Positions 1-10,284 of a stretch of 64,000 nt of DNA are shown here, one piece after another. The stretch is from Blumeriella jaapii (lineage: Eukaryota; Ascomycota; Leotiomycetes; Helotiales; Drepanopezizaceae), in contig VWND01000008.1 in assembly GCA_009599575.1 (NCBI GenBank), positions 744,001 to 808,000 of the forward strand, given 5' to 3'. The notes under the pieces are model-generated. The model was not told where the DNA came from and did no database searches. It was given only the letters and a program-made list of their open reading frames with translations. Within the stretch, counting starts at the first letter, position 1; each line of letters begins with the position of its first letter. Position numbers and translations under genes: made by a program.

Positions 1-2
1 CA

Positions 3-1679
3 GGCGATGGAAGCTCGATGCGATCTCAGTCGAAGCAAGGCTCTTCCATCTATACTGGCTCGAGTCACGCTCCTTCAAGGTTGCAAGAATCCGGGACTTC
101 CGATCTCCTCTCGAACGCTGGACAGATGGGACGAGCCCCCAACAGCCGCCTTTCCTCCCCGTCAAAACTCGCTTCTGTCGAGGACTACTTCCTTGAGTCC
201 TGTCGAGCCAGGTGCTAACCCCTTTGCGCCTCAACCGTACCCTGTCGAGCCCGCTCAAGCTTATTTCCCTGGCTCGGTGATTACCCGAAAGGAGCTCCCA
301 AACAATTCCCACCCAGGTCAGGGTTCAGAACCCACGTCGGACGGCCGACGTTCGCTCACAAGCAGCGAAGGCGAGAAGAACAGTGGATATCCAGGGACAA
401 TGGCCCAACCACGTGGCTTCTCCTCCACACCATCTCCTCCGCCCGAGCAAGCCTTGCCTGCAGACCCAGTCCGTAAGTCGCCTCCGCCACCGATCAACGC
501 GTATCCCATGAACGCCGGACCTGTCCGCAAAGACTCGATCCCCTTTGTCCAGGCACAGCACGCCTATGTTGAGGATGTTGGTCAGTACGACGAGGGTTTC
601 CGGGTCACTCCTCCTTCTCCCACTCTTGACAATGCCGAGGCTATGAGAGGTCAGCGATACTCGATGGATGTACCTCCAGAGCAGTTCGCCCAGGCTGGAT
701 TAGGTGCTCCAGGATTCGATGCCAAGCGTCTCTCCATGGGTTTTAGACCGTTGCCTCCAAACGCTACTTCCGAGTCTGAGGACCCAGAGACCAGAGCTAA
801 CCGGATCCGGTCCTTCTACAAGGAGTACTTCGATGAGTCCAAGCCTCTGCCACAGGGGCAATACTATGAGGACTACGATGAGACCTACCTTGGTGAGGCT
901 GCATACTATGACCCAGACTCTAATGCCTTTGTCATGCCCGCGCCTCATCATCCTTACGCTGAGCCTATAACCCGTCATGCCATGACACCTCCTCCACGCG
1001 GACCACCTAGATTCCAACCACAAAGTCAATATCGCGATCGTCAAGGCTCAATGGGTACAATGAGCACAATGAGCGGTGGTCGTGGACCGCCTTCTGGGCC
1101 CAGAGCCTACTCGTCAGCTTCTGGTCGTATGGGTCCTCCCAGGGGCCCCAAGCGACCTGTCCCCCCGCCGTCTGATCTTACCACTTTGCCAACTCCTTCG
1201 AAGCTGAGAGACGATGCATTCGCGCTCAACCCGCTCGATTTCGCACCTCCCAAGACCTATCGAGATCGTGTTGCCGGCCGATCTGAGAGCCCTTTGGGTG
1301 AGAGACGCCCGTATTCACCCATGGTGCCGGCATTTGCGCCCACCGCCAGTACCTTTGACGAGCTTCAACCGATGCCTAGCCCGTAAGTAACAATTGTCTA
1401 CTCGGTCAACATGGAAACTAACGGAATGACAGACACATGCTCAGAAAATCCGGCACATTCACCTCGCTGGACTTCGCAGCCCCCCGAAAATTCCGCGATC
1501 CTGAGAACATGAGCGATGCCGGTAGTATCCGAAGCAACGGCAGTGTGATTTCCAGCAGGCAGCAATTCGCCATCCGTAATGGAGCTTACCGCGTCAGCAA
1601 AATACCCGCCGATGTAGTTTTCACCAAGGACGATCTAGCTACAACACTCAAGCCTCAATGGGGCCTTCGATCTTCATGA
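3..1679 (+). CDS. Pro/Ser-rich protein with conserved C-terminus, 5' partial
   Basis: C-terminal part of a low-complexity protein; its start lies left of the window. Proposed structure is join(<3..79,126..1382,1433..1679). The second intron (1383-1432) is clear: GTAAGT donor, ACTAAC branch site, GACAG acceptor, phase preserved. The first intron (80-125, 46 bp, weak GTTGCA donor) is inferred because the coding frame changes there, joining ...SSHAPSR to WDEPPTAAF. The protein is rich in Pro, Ser, Gly and Tyr, with short motifs repeated in variant form (ALNPLDFAPPKTYRDR, then FTSLDFAAPRKFRDP), and ends in ...LKPQWGLRSS. This layout recalls cytoplasmic tails of fungal SKG6/AXL2-like single-pass membrane proteins, but the membrane segment would be off-window, so the family is a guess. 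Function unknown. Confidence 0.75.
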
Positions 1680-3256
1680 GTATCATCATGGCTGACTTGT
1701 TCTCTGCTTCTGGCGCGTTCTCAGATCCGGGTGACCATATGAATTGTCACGGCACTTAAGCGAGCATATTTGATTTCCCGATCCATGTTCAACAACCCGA
1801 CAACGACCTGCTCTCATTCCAATCTCTTCCACAGTCAGACAGCGAGAGTATCATCTCACGTTTGCTTGACGAGCTGGTTTGCTGTGTTATGCTTGAATAG
1901 CAGCAAGTTCGCTCTGGAGTTGTTCCCTTGTACTGTGGCCTAATGTCTTTCTTATAGTAGACGGTGGTGGGCAGCACTAGAGCCGTCTGCTTTATGTCTT
2001 TCTTCTCTCCCGGTTCCGGTTTCCGGCTCTTTTTTCTCACAACGCTATTATTGGATGGGTGGTCGGGGGGAGGCAGAGAGCCATGTGCATAAAGAAATGG
2101 TCCGATCAGTTCGGTCACACAAACTGGATAAGTCGCATCAACCAGAAAGCCTGCAGTCTTGTATAATAGCATTGGTAATGAAACGATTTATTTGATGACC
2201 AAGCTCGTGTGTCATAAGCCATTCATGTGTGAATCCTTGTGAGAAAGGGAAGGTGATGAACTAAAGCGAAGCATTATTGCCCGACGGAATGGTAGATAAA
2301 CAAATACCTCGGTATTAACCGAAAGCTGGTTTGCCCTCTTAAATGCCCTTCCTCTCCCTCCCTTTCTTTCCACGGTTCCCCTAGACCACTCACTCACCTG
2401 GTCAATATGATCAAGACATGGTACGCTAGCCTCTACGCCTCTTCGTCGGCATGGGTATGATGACTCTCGCTGAGCGCACCGCAAACTTATGTTAGACTCG
2501 AGCGCGTCGAGTCACAGAAGGAACAGCGCTACACCGGAAAAACAAGCGAGGGAACAAAAAAGCCAACCCAAAAAGAGTAGCAGATATCTCGAGGTAGACA
2601 AACACCCGAAGAGGTCGTTTCTCGGCTTCACTCGAGGCCCAGTACTGCGTGTATGTATATACGTTCACAATATTGTGCGTGGAGATAGATAGATAGATAG
2701 ATAGATAGATGCTGTAGCTCCGTTGGTGGTTGGGAACCTCTCCGGCTATGGGTGTGTGTGTGTGTGTTGATAGGGAGTTCTGCATCGTCTTTGTGTTCCT
2801 CACGTCTGCTTCCCCGCTGTGGTTGATATGTACAGTACATACACGTAAAACCCAACTGAGGAAAAAAGGGGGAGGGGGTTAGGTTCGTTTTCATATTTGC
2901 TTTCCTCTTTCTGAAACTGCGTTGGCTGGGGGAAGGGAGTCTTCGCTGCTAAGCAGCTGGGTAGGAAAGCAGAGGCGTGTCTATGGTGGCTGCGATGAGC
3001 GAGTTGCTAAGAGGGGGCTGCCTTCCCACAATTATTCTGCGGGCACTCGAATTATTAGGTGCTTTAGAGGTCGGGGTGAAGAGGGAAAAGCTTTGAACGA
3101 GAGATAGATAAGTACGAAAGCGTCCACGTTGCACCTAGTTTTCGAAGTGCTGTTCTACGTCCATTATTCAATTATATCAGTATTGCTCGACATGTTCTTC
3201 CCACTTTGTGACAGGTTCCCCCCTCCTTCTTGTTTATACTCGTCTCGGCTGAATCC
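1680..3256. other. Intergenic, tail-to-tail between two genes
   Basis: No credible gene. It lies between the 3' ends of a plus-strand and a minus-strand gene, so it should hold two 3' UTRs and terminators. It carries a (GATA) tetranucleotide run near 2684-2711 and a GT run near 2750-2768. Confidence 0.6.
2684..2711. repeat. (GATA)n microsatellite
   Basis: About seven consecutive GATA units (agatagatagatag...). A GT dinucleotide run follows about 40 bp downstream. Confidence 0.9.
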
Positions 3257-5215
3257 CTATAATTCAAAGAGCTCCGTCCGGCTCCACCAGAACTCCGACT
3301 CCTTCGCTGCAAAGCTATCGTCCTTCAACTGACACACGACTCCTTTATCCTTCTTCCCCGCCACCTCGTTGTTGCCCTCCCCAAACACCAGGAGCCGTCC
3401 CTCTCCCCCTTTCCGGCCGCCGTCCCCCTTCTCGCTCCTGACATACGCTGGCCACTTTCTCCTCCTGGGATACCTACCCAGCACCTTGTTCGGGTCTCCA
3501 CTCGTGATGAAAGAAGCCCAGTACGCGTGCATCGTCCCGGAAATCTCGTCCACGGTCTCGCTCGTGTCCTTGACGCCAGGCGTGCGCGTCACGAACGGAC
3601 CATGCGAGCCGTGCTCAGCACCGCCCTGGACGCTCGTTTCCGCGGCGAAGTGATACAGGTAGACCGGAGCCGGACCCGACGCGGCATAATGCACCGTCTG
3701 CCTCACGGGAGCTACGTAAGCAAAGTGGCCATAAGCCTGCTCCAGCCTTTTATACTGCGCTCCCACTCCCCGTCTCTTCTCTCTGTACGGCGAGTCGCGG
3801 TTGGTGATTGGATCGGGATACAAGCTCTCCAGCTGTCGGATGTCCTTCTTTGGCAAGCTCGGGAGGAGCGTGGTGAAGAAGTCATGGAACTGCTTGCCGA
3901 ACCTCAACCCTTTCGGGACGAACACCGTGCCTTCGTTGGTGGTGTAGCCGGTCAAGATGGGCACTTTGTGCCACTTGCCCGCCTCCCAGGCGTCGATGGG
4001 CCGCGTGGCTATCATGCCCCTTTGCCGTCGATCACAGGCTGGAAGGGCCAGCGGAGTGAGGGCTCATACTTGTGGAAGATTTGGGCCGAGGCAGCTTGGA
4101 TTTTGGCGGCAGTGTAGGTGCGGAGGGTGGTCACGATCTCGGATTCGGGCTCGGAGGGGCAGCCGAGGGCGTCCAGGAACTCGCGGAACTGCTGCTCATG
4201 AAGCGGGTTGGAATACGTGTAGACCGCGCGCGCCGTGGCCGCGCCGGACTCGAGTATTGCCCGTGCGAAGGGAGGTGGTCTCTCGGTGTTGTGGAGGAGG
4301 TGGTGACCAACCTAGCGAGTGTTAACACGTGCATTGTCGGATAGTGAAATCAACAAAAGCAATGCTAGTCCCGGTAATCTCCACCTTACTGATCGTACAA
4401 CGGGGAGATGGTAAGAAGGATATAGCGGAATTGCAAGCAAAACGTACCGAATGTGCCCCAGCACTGAGTCCCCTCAGGGTCACATTATCAGGATCTCCGC
4501 CAAACGCAGCGATGTTATCCTGAATCCATTCCAACAAGAGCTCTTGATCCTGCAAGCCCACATTCAAAAGCCCTTCCTTGGCCATAACCCTCGATGGCAG
4601 GAAACCAAACGCCCCGACCCGGTAGTTGAAAGACACTGCGATCATGGGTTCGGCGGACCACGCCGCCAGGTACGTAGCCATCCTTTCGGCGTCTCCAACC
4701 CCTCCATTGAAAGCCCCCCCGTGGAAGTCGACCATCACGGGCAGTTTGTCGCCCGGTTTCCGAGCCTTCCGCCGAAACAGGTTGAGGTTCAGACAATCCT
4801 CGCTCTGCTTCGGCCCGCCACTTATCGAGTAGCACCTATTGCCGCTGATGCCGGCATCGAACTCCAATTCGGAGTGGTCGACCCGAACCGGAGGTCGGAA
4901 GCGGCCCAGCCCTTCCGTCGACAGGCCGTACGGAATGCCCAGGAATGCGTCCAAGACATTCGGATACCCATCGTCCAGCTTGATGCCGAGAAATCTTCCT
5001 TGGCGCAGGATGACCTTTGGTCTGTCCTCCATTCCCGGTGTCCGGGGGGCAGGGCGAGGAGATCTGACCAAGAAGTAGCAGAGCGAGGCACAGCAGAAGC
5101 AGGCGAGGATGAGTCTGCGCTGGAAGAACAGGCGCCGGCGCATCAGAGAGGCCACGGTTTGCAAGCTCGGCTTGAGAGGTTCATTTTCCTCATGGAGGGG
5201 TCTGTAGGGGGACAT
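3257..5215 (-). CDS. Type-B carboxylesterase/lipase, N-terminally membrane-anchored; single-base frame break
   Basis: Alpha/beta-hydrolase of the carboxylesterase type-B family, expected to hydrolyse carboxylic esters. Exon 1 is 4448..5215 and exon 2 3257..4311; the intron has a GTACGT donor and GCTAG acceptor. Near residues 26-50 is a basic stretch followed by a hydrophobic segment (LILACFCCASLCYFLV), suggesting a type II membrane anchor facing the secretory lumen or outside. The oxyanion motif HGGAF, the nucleophile elbow GLSAGAHS (catalytic Ser), the acidic residue in TNEGTVF and a His in AEHGSHGPF are all present. Spliced length is one base short of whole codons. The frame changes at a C run on the plus strand (4017-4020), where the protein should read DGKGGMIATRP. 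Adding one G restores about 607 residues, normal for the family. This is probably an assembly indel, otherwise a recent pseudogene. Confidence 0.88.
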
Positions 5216-6636
5216 TCCTCAGTGTGACGCGAGATCTCGTTGTCATAATAGCGTCTCGATCCTATGCCTGATGGATGGAGCAAATGCTAGGAGTAGGAGG
5301 GTGGTTGCAGGAGGAGAAAGTCGGCCCGTGGCTATGTCGTTTGCCTCTTCTCGGGAACCCGAGAGCTTCCACACGTGATGGGCAAGTTGAGCCGGTTCAA
5401 ACGATCTGTTCACAGAAGCAGGCTTACGCTGCCTTCATGTATTCATCTTTCTTCCGATTCTCGAGGCTCCGACGTGGGCGTTAGGTTTCGTATCATTTGA
5501 ACTTTATATCAAAGTAAAAATTGGGTGCCAAAAGTGTTTGTGTTTGCCCCACATGCCCAACTGAACCGCAGTCCACCTCTCCACCCCTTGGTCTTTCAAT
5601 CAATTACAATTGAGCAATCAACAAAGGTATCGACTTGGAACTACAAGAACTCGAAGCAAAAGCCCTTTTTGACCCTAACATGTTCTAGAGCAACTTCGCT
5701 TTGCGTAATGCACGCAGTCGACTGGGTATAAAGCGTACCAGAGCATCAAGCAGCTTTTGAGAGACCAGCCACCGTGCTTCTTCGATCCGTTGCTTCAACT
5801 GCTTGACATTTTCTTACCCCTTTTTCAAAGTTTTTCAAAAATGAGTTTCGAGATTCGATTTATGCATAGTACCGTTTCAAGTAGCTTTTCAAACGTTTTC
5901 GGTAGGATTCATACCAGAAACTTTGCGCCGGCTAGCACAGTAACTCTCTCCGAATCCATAGTTTTCAAACCAAGTTTTGCGTTTTTGGAAATGTATCAAA
6001 TCATTCAATCGGCTACTCTTCTGTCGGTTGCGTGGTGAAAGTCAAGCAAGTTTGTGTAAAGACCTTGTAACAGTAGTTGTAGTTGGGAGGTTGTTCAGCG
6101 CGACGCGCGCGATACAAACACTCCTGTACCCCAGGTTTCCTAAGAAGCCTTGGCACGCACTTGAAACCGACTTCACTACTTTAAGCATTCAGGAGATGGC
6201 GTCTCAAAAATGTGATGCCGCCTTGGTAATTACTACAAATAGATGATGCTCGCATATGTAGCTAGTCAACTGGACAACTCAAACAGTCAGCCACAGATGC
6301 GGCGGAACATCGGGCGGTCCGTGAAAGACAAAAGCAATGTTTGTGCATTGTCAATACTACTTACTACTTTGCTCAGAGACAGAACAATACCTTCTGAACT
6401 ACGTACGGTCTGCAGACCGACAATCTTATAGTCCGCGACCGTCGCATAAAAGTGACATCCCCAAAACTCCGAATGCCCACAAACACAGTACTTGAGTCCA
6501 TCGCAAACCCAAAGAACATGATACTCTACCAGCATACTCCTTGCCGTGACCTCCCAAGGGGTATGAGCATCTAAACTCCGAACGCGGCGCTCGAACTCCC
6601 CGAACCGAAATAATCTCATGGCTACCAAAAACCCAA
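5216..6636. other. Intergenic, nothing recognised
   Basis: About 1.4 kb between the start of the carboxylesterase and the stop of the next minus-strand gene. It should hold the esterase promoter. Reading frames here are short, uncharacteristic and rich in stops. I see no RNA gene or repeat. Confidence 0.55.
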
Positions 6637-8817
6637 TCAATCGTGGCTCAAGCCCAATTGACCTCCGGGGCCATAGCCAGCACCCATTCCCTTGTCAACT
6701 TCGGCCGTCTTTTTGGCCATCTGTCTCTCGGCCCACTCTCTGCTTGCCTGTCTTCCTCTCTCAGCAGCCTCCTCTCTCACTCGCTTGGCTGCGGCTTCTC
6801 TATCTCTCTTCTCTCGTTCCATCTCAACGGTAAGCATGGAATCACGGTTATAGATTTCCTTTGCACGCCTCCGAAGACCCGAATCAGTGACAGACGCAGT
6901 TCGCTGCAGAGGAAGACCGGTCATCGACGGCCCAGTAACGGTTGGCGATGGCTTGCGTGCAGGCGGACAATAAGTGCCTTTGGAGCGAGGGGCAGACGAG
7001 TTAGCCAAGGCAAGATGAGCGATTGATAGACGATGGGCACCAATATTTGAGCCTCGCTTCGAAACGGACAGATTTCCATCTTCAATGTCCTCGATACCAC
7101 CTCTGCTTTGTCTAGCACGGCTAGCCACAGTCTCGCGAGGAACCATACTTGGCACAGCACTATTGCGAATAGGTCTGGCTTTGAACTCGCGTCGCTTTCG
7201 TTCCTCCTCCTCTTGTGCTCGGAGACGGGCCTCGTGTGCTGCCCTCTTTCTTCGAGATACCTCATCCCCAGGCAGCTCAAAGGTCGGCTTGGTCGGTGGT
7301 TTGGATGATTTAATCTTGGGCCCAGAGACAACTCGTACCCCGTGATGGCTTTCCTCGCTAGATTGACGCTGAGCTACCCGGACCTCGCGCTGTTTCTTCA
7401 GCTTGAGTGCAACAGCATCCCCTGGAAGTGCGAAAGCAGAGCCTGTTGGTGCTCTGGTTGGTTTTTTAGTTTCCGTTGGCGGAAGCAGGCTAACAGGACG
7501 CTTGACAGCGGTCTTCGTGGGGGGTAGAGTCTTCGCTTGTTCATCGCTAGATTTAGTGCTTTTTCCTGCTGGTTTGAAGTTCATTGAAGCAGCCTTTTTG
7601 AGAGCCGGTGTCTGCTTTGGCGCCGACTTCACTCGCATGGTAGCGTATCCGGACCTTGCTGCCTGTCCCTTGACCACACTCTGCTTTCCAGCAACTGCTT
7701 TGTCGACTTGCTTCGTAGATCCCAGAGCTCCATGTGAGTCTCCTGCCAACCGCGACTTTGGTTTTGACTTCACGGGAGATATGATATTCTCTGCCAGTCT
7801 TGCTTGTTCCAAAGCATCAAGGGCTTCCTCTAATCGATCCAGAGCTTCAACGGAATCTTCGATGCGGGAGACAGGCTTTGCTGGCGATCGACTTGTAATC
7901 AGACGGACAAAGGAATCCTCGTCTGCGACGTCTGCAAGGGTCTCAGCACCGTCTGAACCACACGCTCTTTCGATTTCTGCGAGTGTTTTTGCTGGCGGTC
8001 CTGCTGGCGCATGTCTTGCCAGAGGCTCCTCCTGCTTTCCGTTGTTTTCATCATGAATCGGTATTTGGAGTATATCAACAGTTCTACTGGATACTGTCTC
8101 AACATGATCCACAAATGGACACTCCTTCGCTAGAGATGAAACGTGATTAGTACTGTTGTTTTCATCGGGTAATCTGCGACTACTTGTGGAAACCTTTCCT
8201 GTTCGCTGCCAAGCTGTAGGTCGGCCACTGAAAAGAGAAATGAAATCAAGATCCCGGAATCTTTCAGCAACGACCGAGGAGTCTGAGGACCTGATAAAAT
8301 CAGAAGTAACATAGGTATACTGACCTGCTTGCGCCTTGGCTGCTTGATGACGAGTTGTTCGGACGGGCTCTTGGGGTGGAATGATGTCGGTTTCCTCCAA
8401 AGCAGGAACACTCCCTATGAGCCAATTAGAATCTAGACTCCATATCTCGCGGAGTTCTCTCTTACCTTTGGGGACAATCACCGAAGGAGCGAGAGCAGGA
8501 CTAGCTATAGCCAGGTCTGCGATTGGTGCCTCCTCGTCCACCAGAGTCTCCTGCGAATTCATCTCCCTGTCCTTCCTCCTGCTCTTCGCCTTCTTCAACT
8601 TCTTACCAACGCCCAGTGCACTCTTGTACGCTGCCTTGAGACCTTTGACTTGTGCCTCCAACGGATCCTCCATGTAACCGGTATTTTTGTCCATCCGGCT
8701 TGTGATTTCCAGAAGCTCGGCTTGCTCTCCTGGAGCAGGTGGTAATGGTGATGCAAGAGCGGTAGCAGTCTCGTCCTCCGCAATGGCGAATGTTCGAGAT
8801 CTGGTCACTCGAGACAT
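6637..8817 (-). CDS. Conserved coiled-coil protein of unknown function with duplicated LPGD motif
   Basis: Open for 726 codons from ATG at 8817 (MSRVTRSRTFAI); the frame runs further upstream, but that part looks non-coding. A probable 51-bp intron at 8415-8465 (GTAAGA donor, CATAG acceptor, no stop, divisible by three) falls between VPK and the SVPALEET segment, so the mature protein is likely about 709 residues. The sequence is Lys/Arg/Ser/Ala-rich. The C-terminal third has two diverged copies of a unit (TGSAFALPGDAVALKLKKQR and KPTFELPGDEVSRRKRAAHE), the second leading into a highly charged helix (EARLRAQEEEERKRREFKAR), then another charged helix near the end. I recall similar proteins in filamentous ascomycetes, sometimes oddly labelled carboxylesterase; nothing here supports an enzyme. 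The charged helices resemble TPX2-like microtubule-binding segments only superficially. Confidence 0.75.
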   Translation of the reverse strand: MSRVTRSRTFAIAEDETATALASPLPPAPGEQAELLEITSRMDKNTGYMEDPLEAQVKGLKAAYKSALGVGKKLKKAKSRRKDREMNSQETLVDEEAPIADLAIASPALAPSVIVPKGKRELREIWSLDSNWLIGSVPALEETDIIPPQEPVRTTRHQAAKAQAGQYTYVTSDFIRSSDSSVVAERFRDLDFISLFSGRPTAWQRTGKVSTSSRRLPDENNSTNHVSSLAKECPFVDHVETVSSRTVDILQIPIHDENNGKQEEPLARHAPAGPPAKTLAEIERACGSDGAETLADVADEDSFVRLITSRSPAKPVSRIEDSVEALDRLEEALDALEQARLAENIISPVKSKPKSRLAGDSHGALGSTKQVDKAVAGKQSVVKGQAARSGYATMRVKSAPKQTPALKKAASMNFKPAGKSTKSSDEQAKTLPPTKTAVKRPVSLLPPTETKKPTRAPTGSAFALPGDAVALKLKKQREVRVAQRQSSEESHHGVRVVSGPKIKSSKPPTKPTFELPGDEVSRRKRAAHEARLRAQEEEERKRREFKARPIRNSAVPSMVPRETVASRARQSRGGIEDIEDGNLSVSKRGSNIGAHRLSIAHLALANSSAPRSKGTYCPPARKPSPTVTGPSMTGLPLQRTASVTDSGLRRRAKEIYNRDSMLTVEMEREKRDREAAAKRVREEAAERGRQASREWAERQMAKKTAEVDKGMGAGYGPGGQLGLSHD
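8415..8465 (-). other. Probable 51-bp in-frame intron
   Basis: On the minus strand it begins GTAAGAGAG after CCAAAG and ends CTCATAG before GGAGTG. It contains no stop and is divisible by three, so a simple open-frame call would translate it as 17 extra residues (GKRELREIWSLDSNWLI). Confidence 0.65.
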
Positions 8818-9342
8818 GGTTGAAGATGGCGGGTGCAGATGGGGTAAATTATGGTTCTGCCACACCCCGGTCCCGAGTTTCGGTTTGCAACGAGACTGAA
8901 ACAAAGCTTGTGTAGAAGCTCGTGCACAAGCAAAATAACGGGCGGTATGCGTGTAATGTGATGCGATGTGATGTGAGGGCAACGTGCAACAGCCACGTAG
9001 AGATACGGTACTGTACTGTAGATGTGGAAGCGGGGTGCAGCTGCGCAGGACTTTATCTGAGACGTGGTGGTTTGCAGACCGAATCTCCATGGCAACCGCG
9101 ACCACTGCACGGGGGACGCGTCGGTTTCGCGACACAGCGGTTTGGGATGGAGCCGCCCACCACCTGGGTATCAAAGGAAATGCTCATCATCTTGCCAAAA
9201 GTCCAAAGCCAATACCGACGCCGACGATGCCATTCCAGCTCGATGCTTCTGGACCTCCTTGCCCGTAATATACATGGTATTGCCGAGGCGGCCACTGCCC
9301 CAATCGTCGACCTGATTTCCGGTCTTCCGGACAACACAACCC
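8818..9342. other. Intergenic between DAD2 stop and the upstream gene start
   Basis: 525 bp, with both flanking genes on the minus strand: the DAD2 3' end and the promoter or 5' UTR of the coiled-coil protein gene. No further gene seen. Confidence 0.5.
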
Positions 9343-9883
9343 TCACTGCCCGTCGGCCCCCGAACTGGACTGTTGAAGCATTGGCGCATGCTCTGTCGGT
9401 ATTCTCACAAGAGTCTGTGGCAGTGTGGGCTCGGTCTCGGGCCTCTTCTGATCTTCCCCTGCAGCATCCTCGAAATCCTTGGGTTTCGGTATTTTCGCTG
9501 CAGGTCATTAGCAAGGGGAGAAAACAAGTGGTCTGGCACTGGTACTAACTCGATGCCATACTGATGGCGCGGAGGACGTTGTGCCAGTTGCCCAAGACCG
9601 TGGCAACAGCTAACCAGTATTTAGAGATCTGCCTTCATTCCCGCCAATACTTAGAAGGGGGTGTACCTTCGGTTCCATCTGATAAAGTCGACAGCTTCTC
9701 TTCCAGCATCTGCATCTGCCCTGCCAGTCCAGCACTCAGGTCTCGCAGCTGTTTCAGGTTTTCCAATTCCGCTTTCTTTTCGTTGATGCGCGCAAGAAGA
9801 ACGGGCGATTGGCCTGTGGATGCTGAGTTGGATGTAGAAGCTTGTCGCAAGTGAGACGGGAGGGGCCGTGACGAGTTGTACAT
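9343..9883 (-). CDS. DAD2: DASH complex subunit Dad2
   Basis: Small subunit of the fungal DASH/Dam1 ring, which couples kinetochores to spindle microtubules. Three exons: 9667..9883, 9550..9609 and 9343..9497. Spliced length is exactly 144 codons including stop (143 residues). Exon 1 carries the family signature SPVLLARINEKKAELENLKQ followed by a Leu/Glu coiled coil to KLSTLSDGTE. Exon 2 gives AVATVLGNWHNVLRAISMAS. Exon 3 gives TKIPKPKDFEDAAGEDQKRP and a short tail. Introns have GTACAC and GTTAGT donors and TTAG and CTGCAG acceptors. The gene is divergent from shugoshin (+) with 401 bp between the two starts, so both segregation genes may share a cell-cycle promoter. Confidence 0.95.
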
Positions 9884-10284
9884 GATGTTGGAAATGAACG
9901 ATCGAGATTACAACCTGGGTTCCAAAAAGGCCAGACCGCTGTACTTGGTATTTATGGCATTAGAAAGCTTCAAATAGAAGAGTTGTCGACAGCAGCATCA
10001 ACATCGCGAAACATTACTTTAGAACGGCCCCACTTAAGTTGCTGTTGCTCAGGACAGGGGTATCTTTTCTCCGGGGCTAGCGGCCGCCCATGACTAGTCC
10101 TAATTGTGTCTGAATGTCAACAAACCATAGAAAGTGCGGTCCCGGTCCTTTGTTGTCAAGAATCAACAGTCCTTCACAAGCCCGCCACGATACGGTGTAG
10201 GATTCAAAAACACGTCGATAGCGTTCTTGAATCGATTCTGGATCCCAAAGGACCTTCAGACTTACTGCCGCATGCATATCACCG
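9884..10284. promoter_or_regulatory. Shared DAD2/SGO1 divergent promoter region
   Basis: 401 bp between the start codons of DAD2 (-) and SGO1 (+), necessarily holding both promoters and 5' UTRs. I did not find a textbook MluI cell-cycle box, so regulation is inferred from gene arrangement only. Confidence 0.5.
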
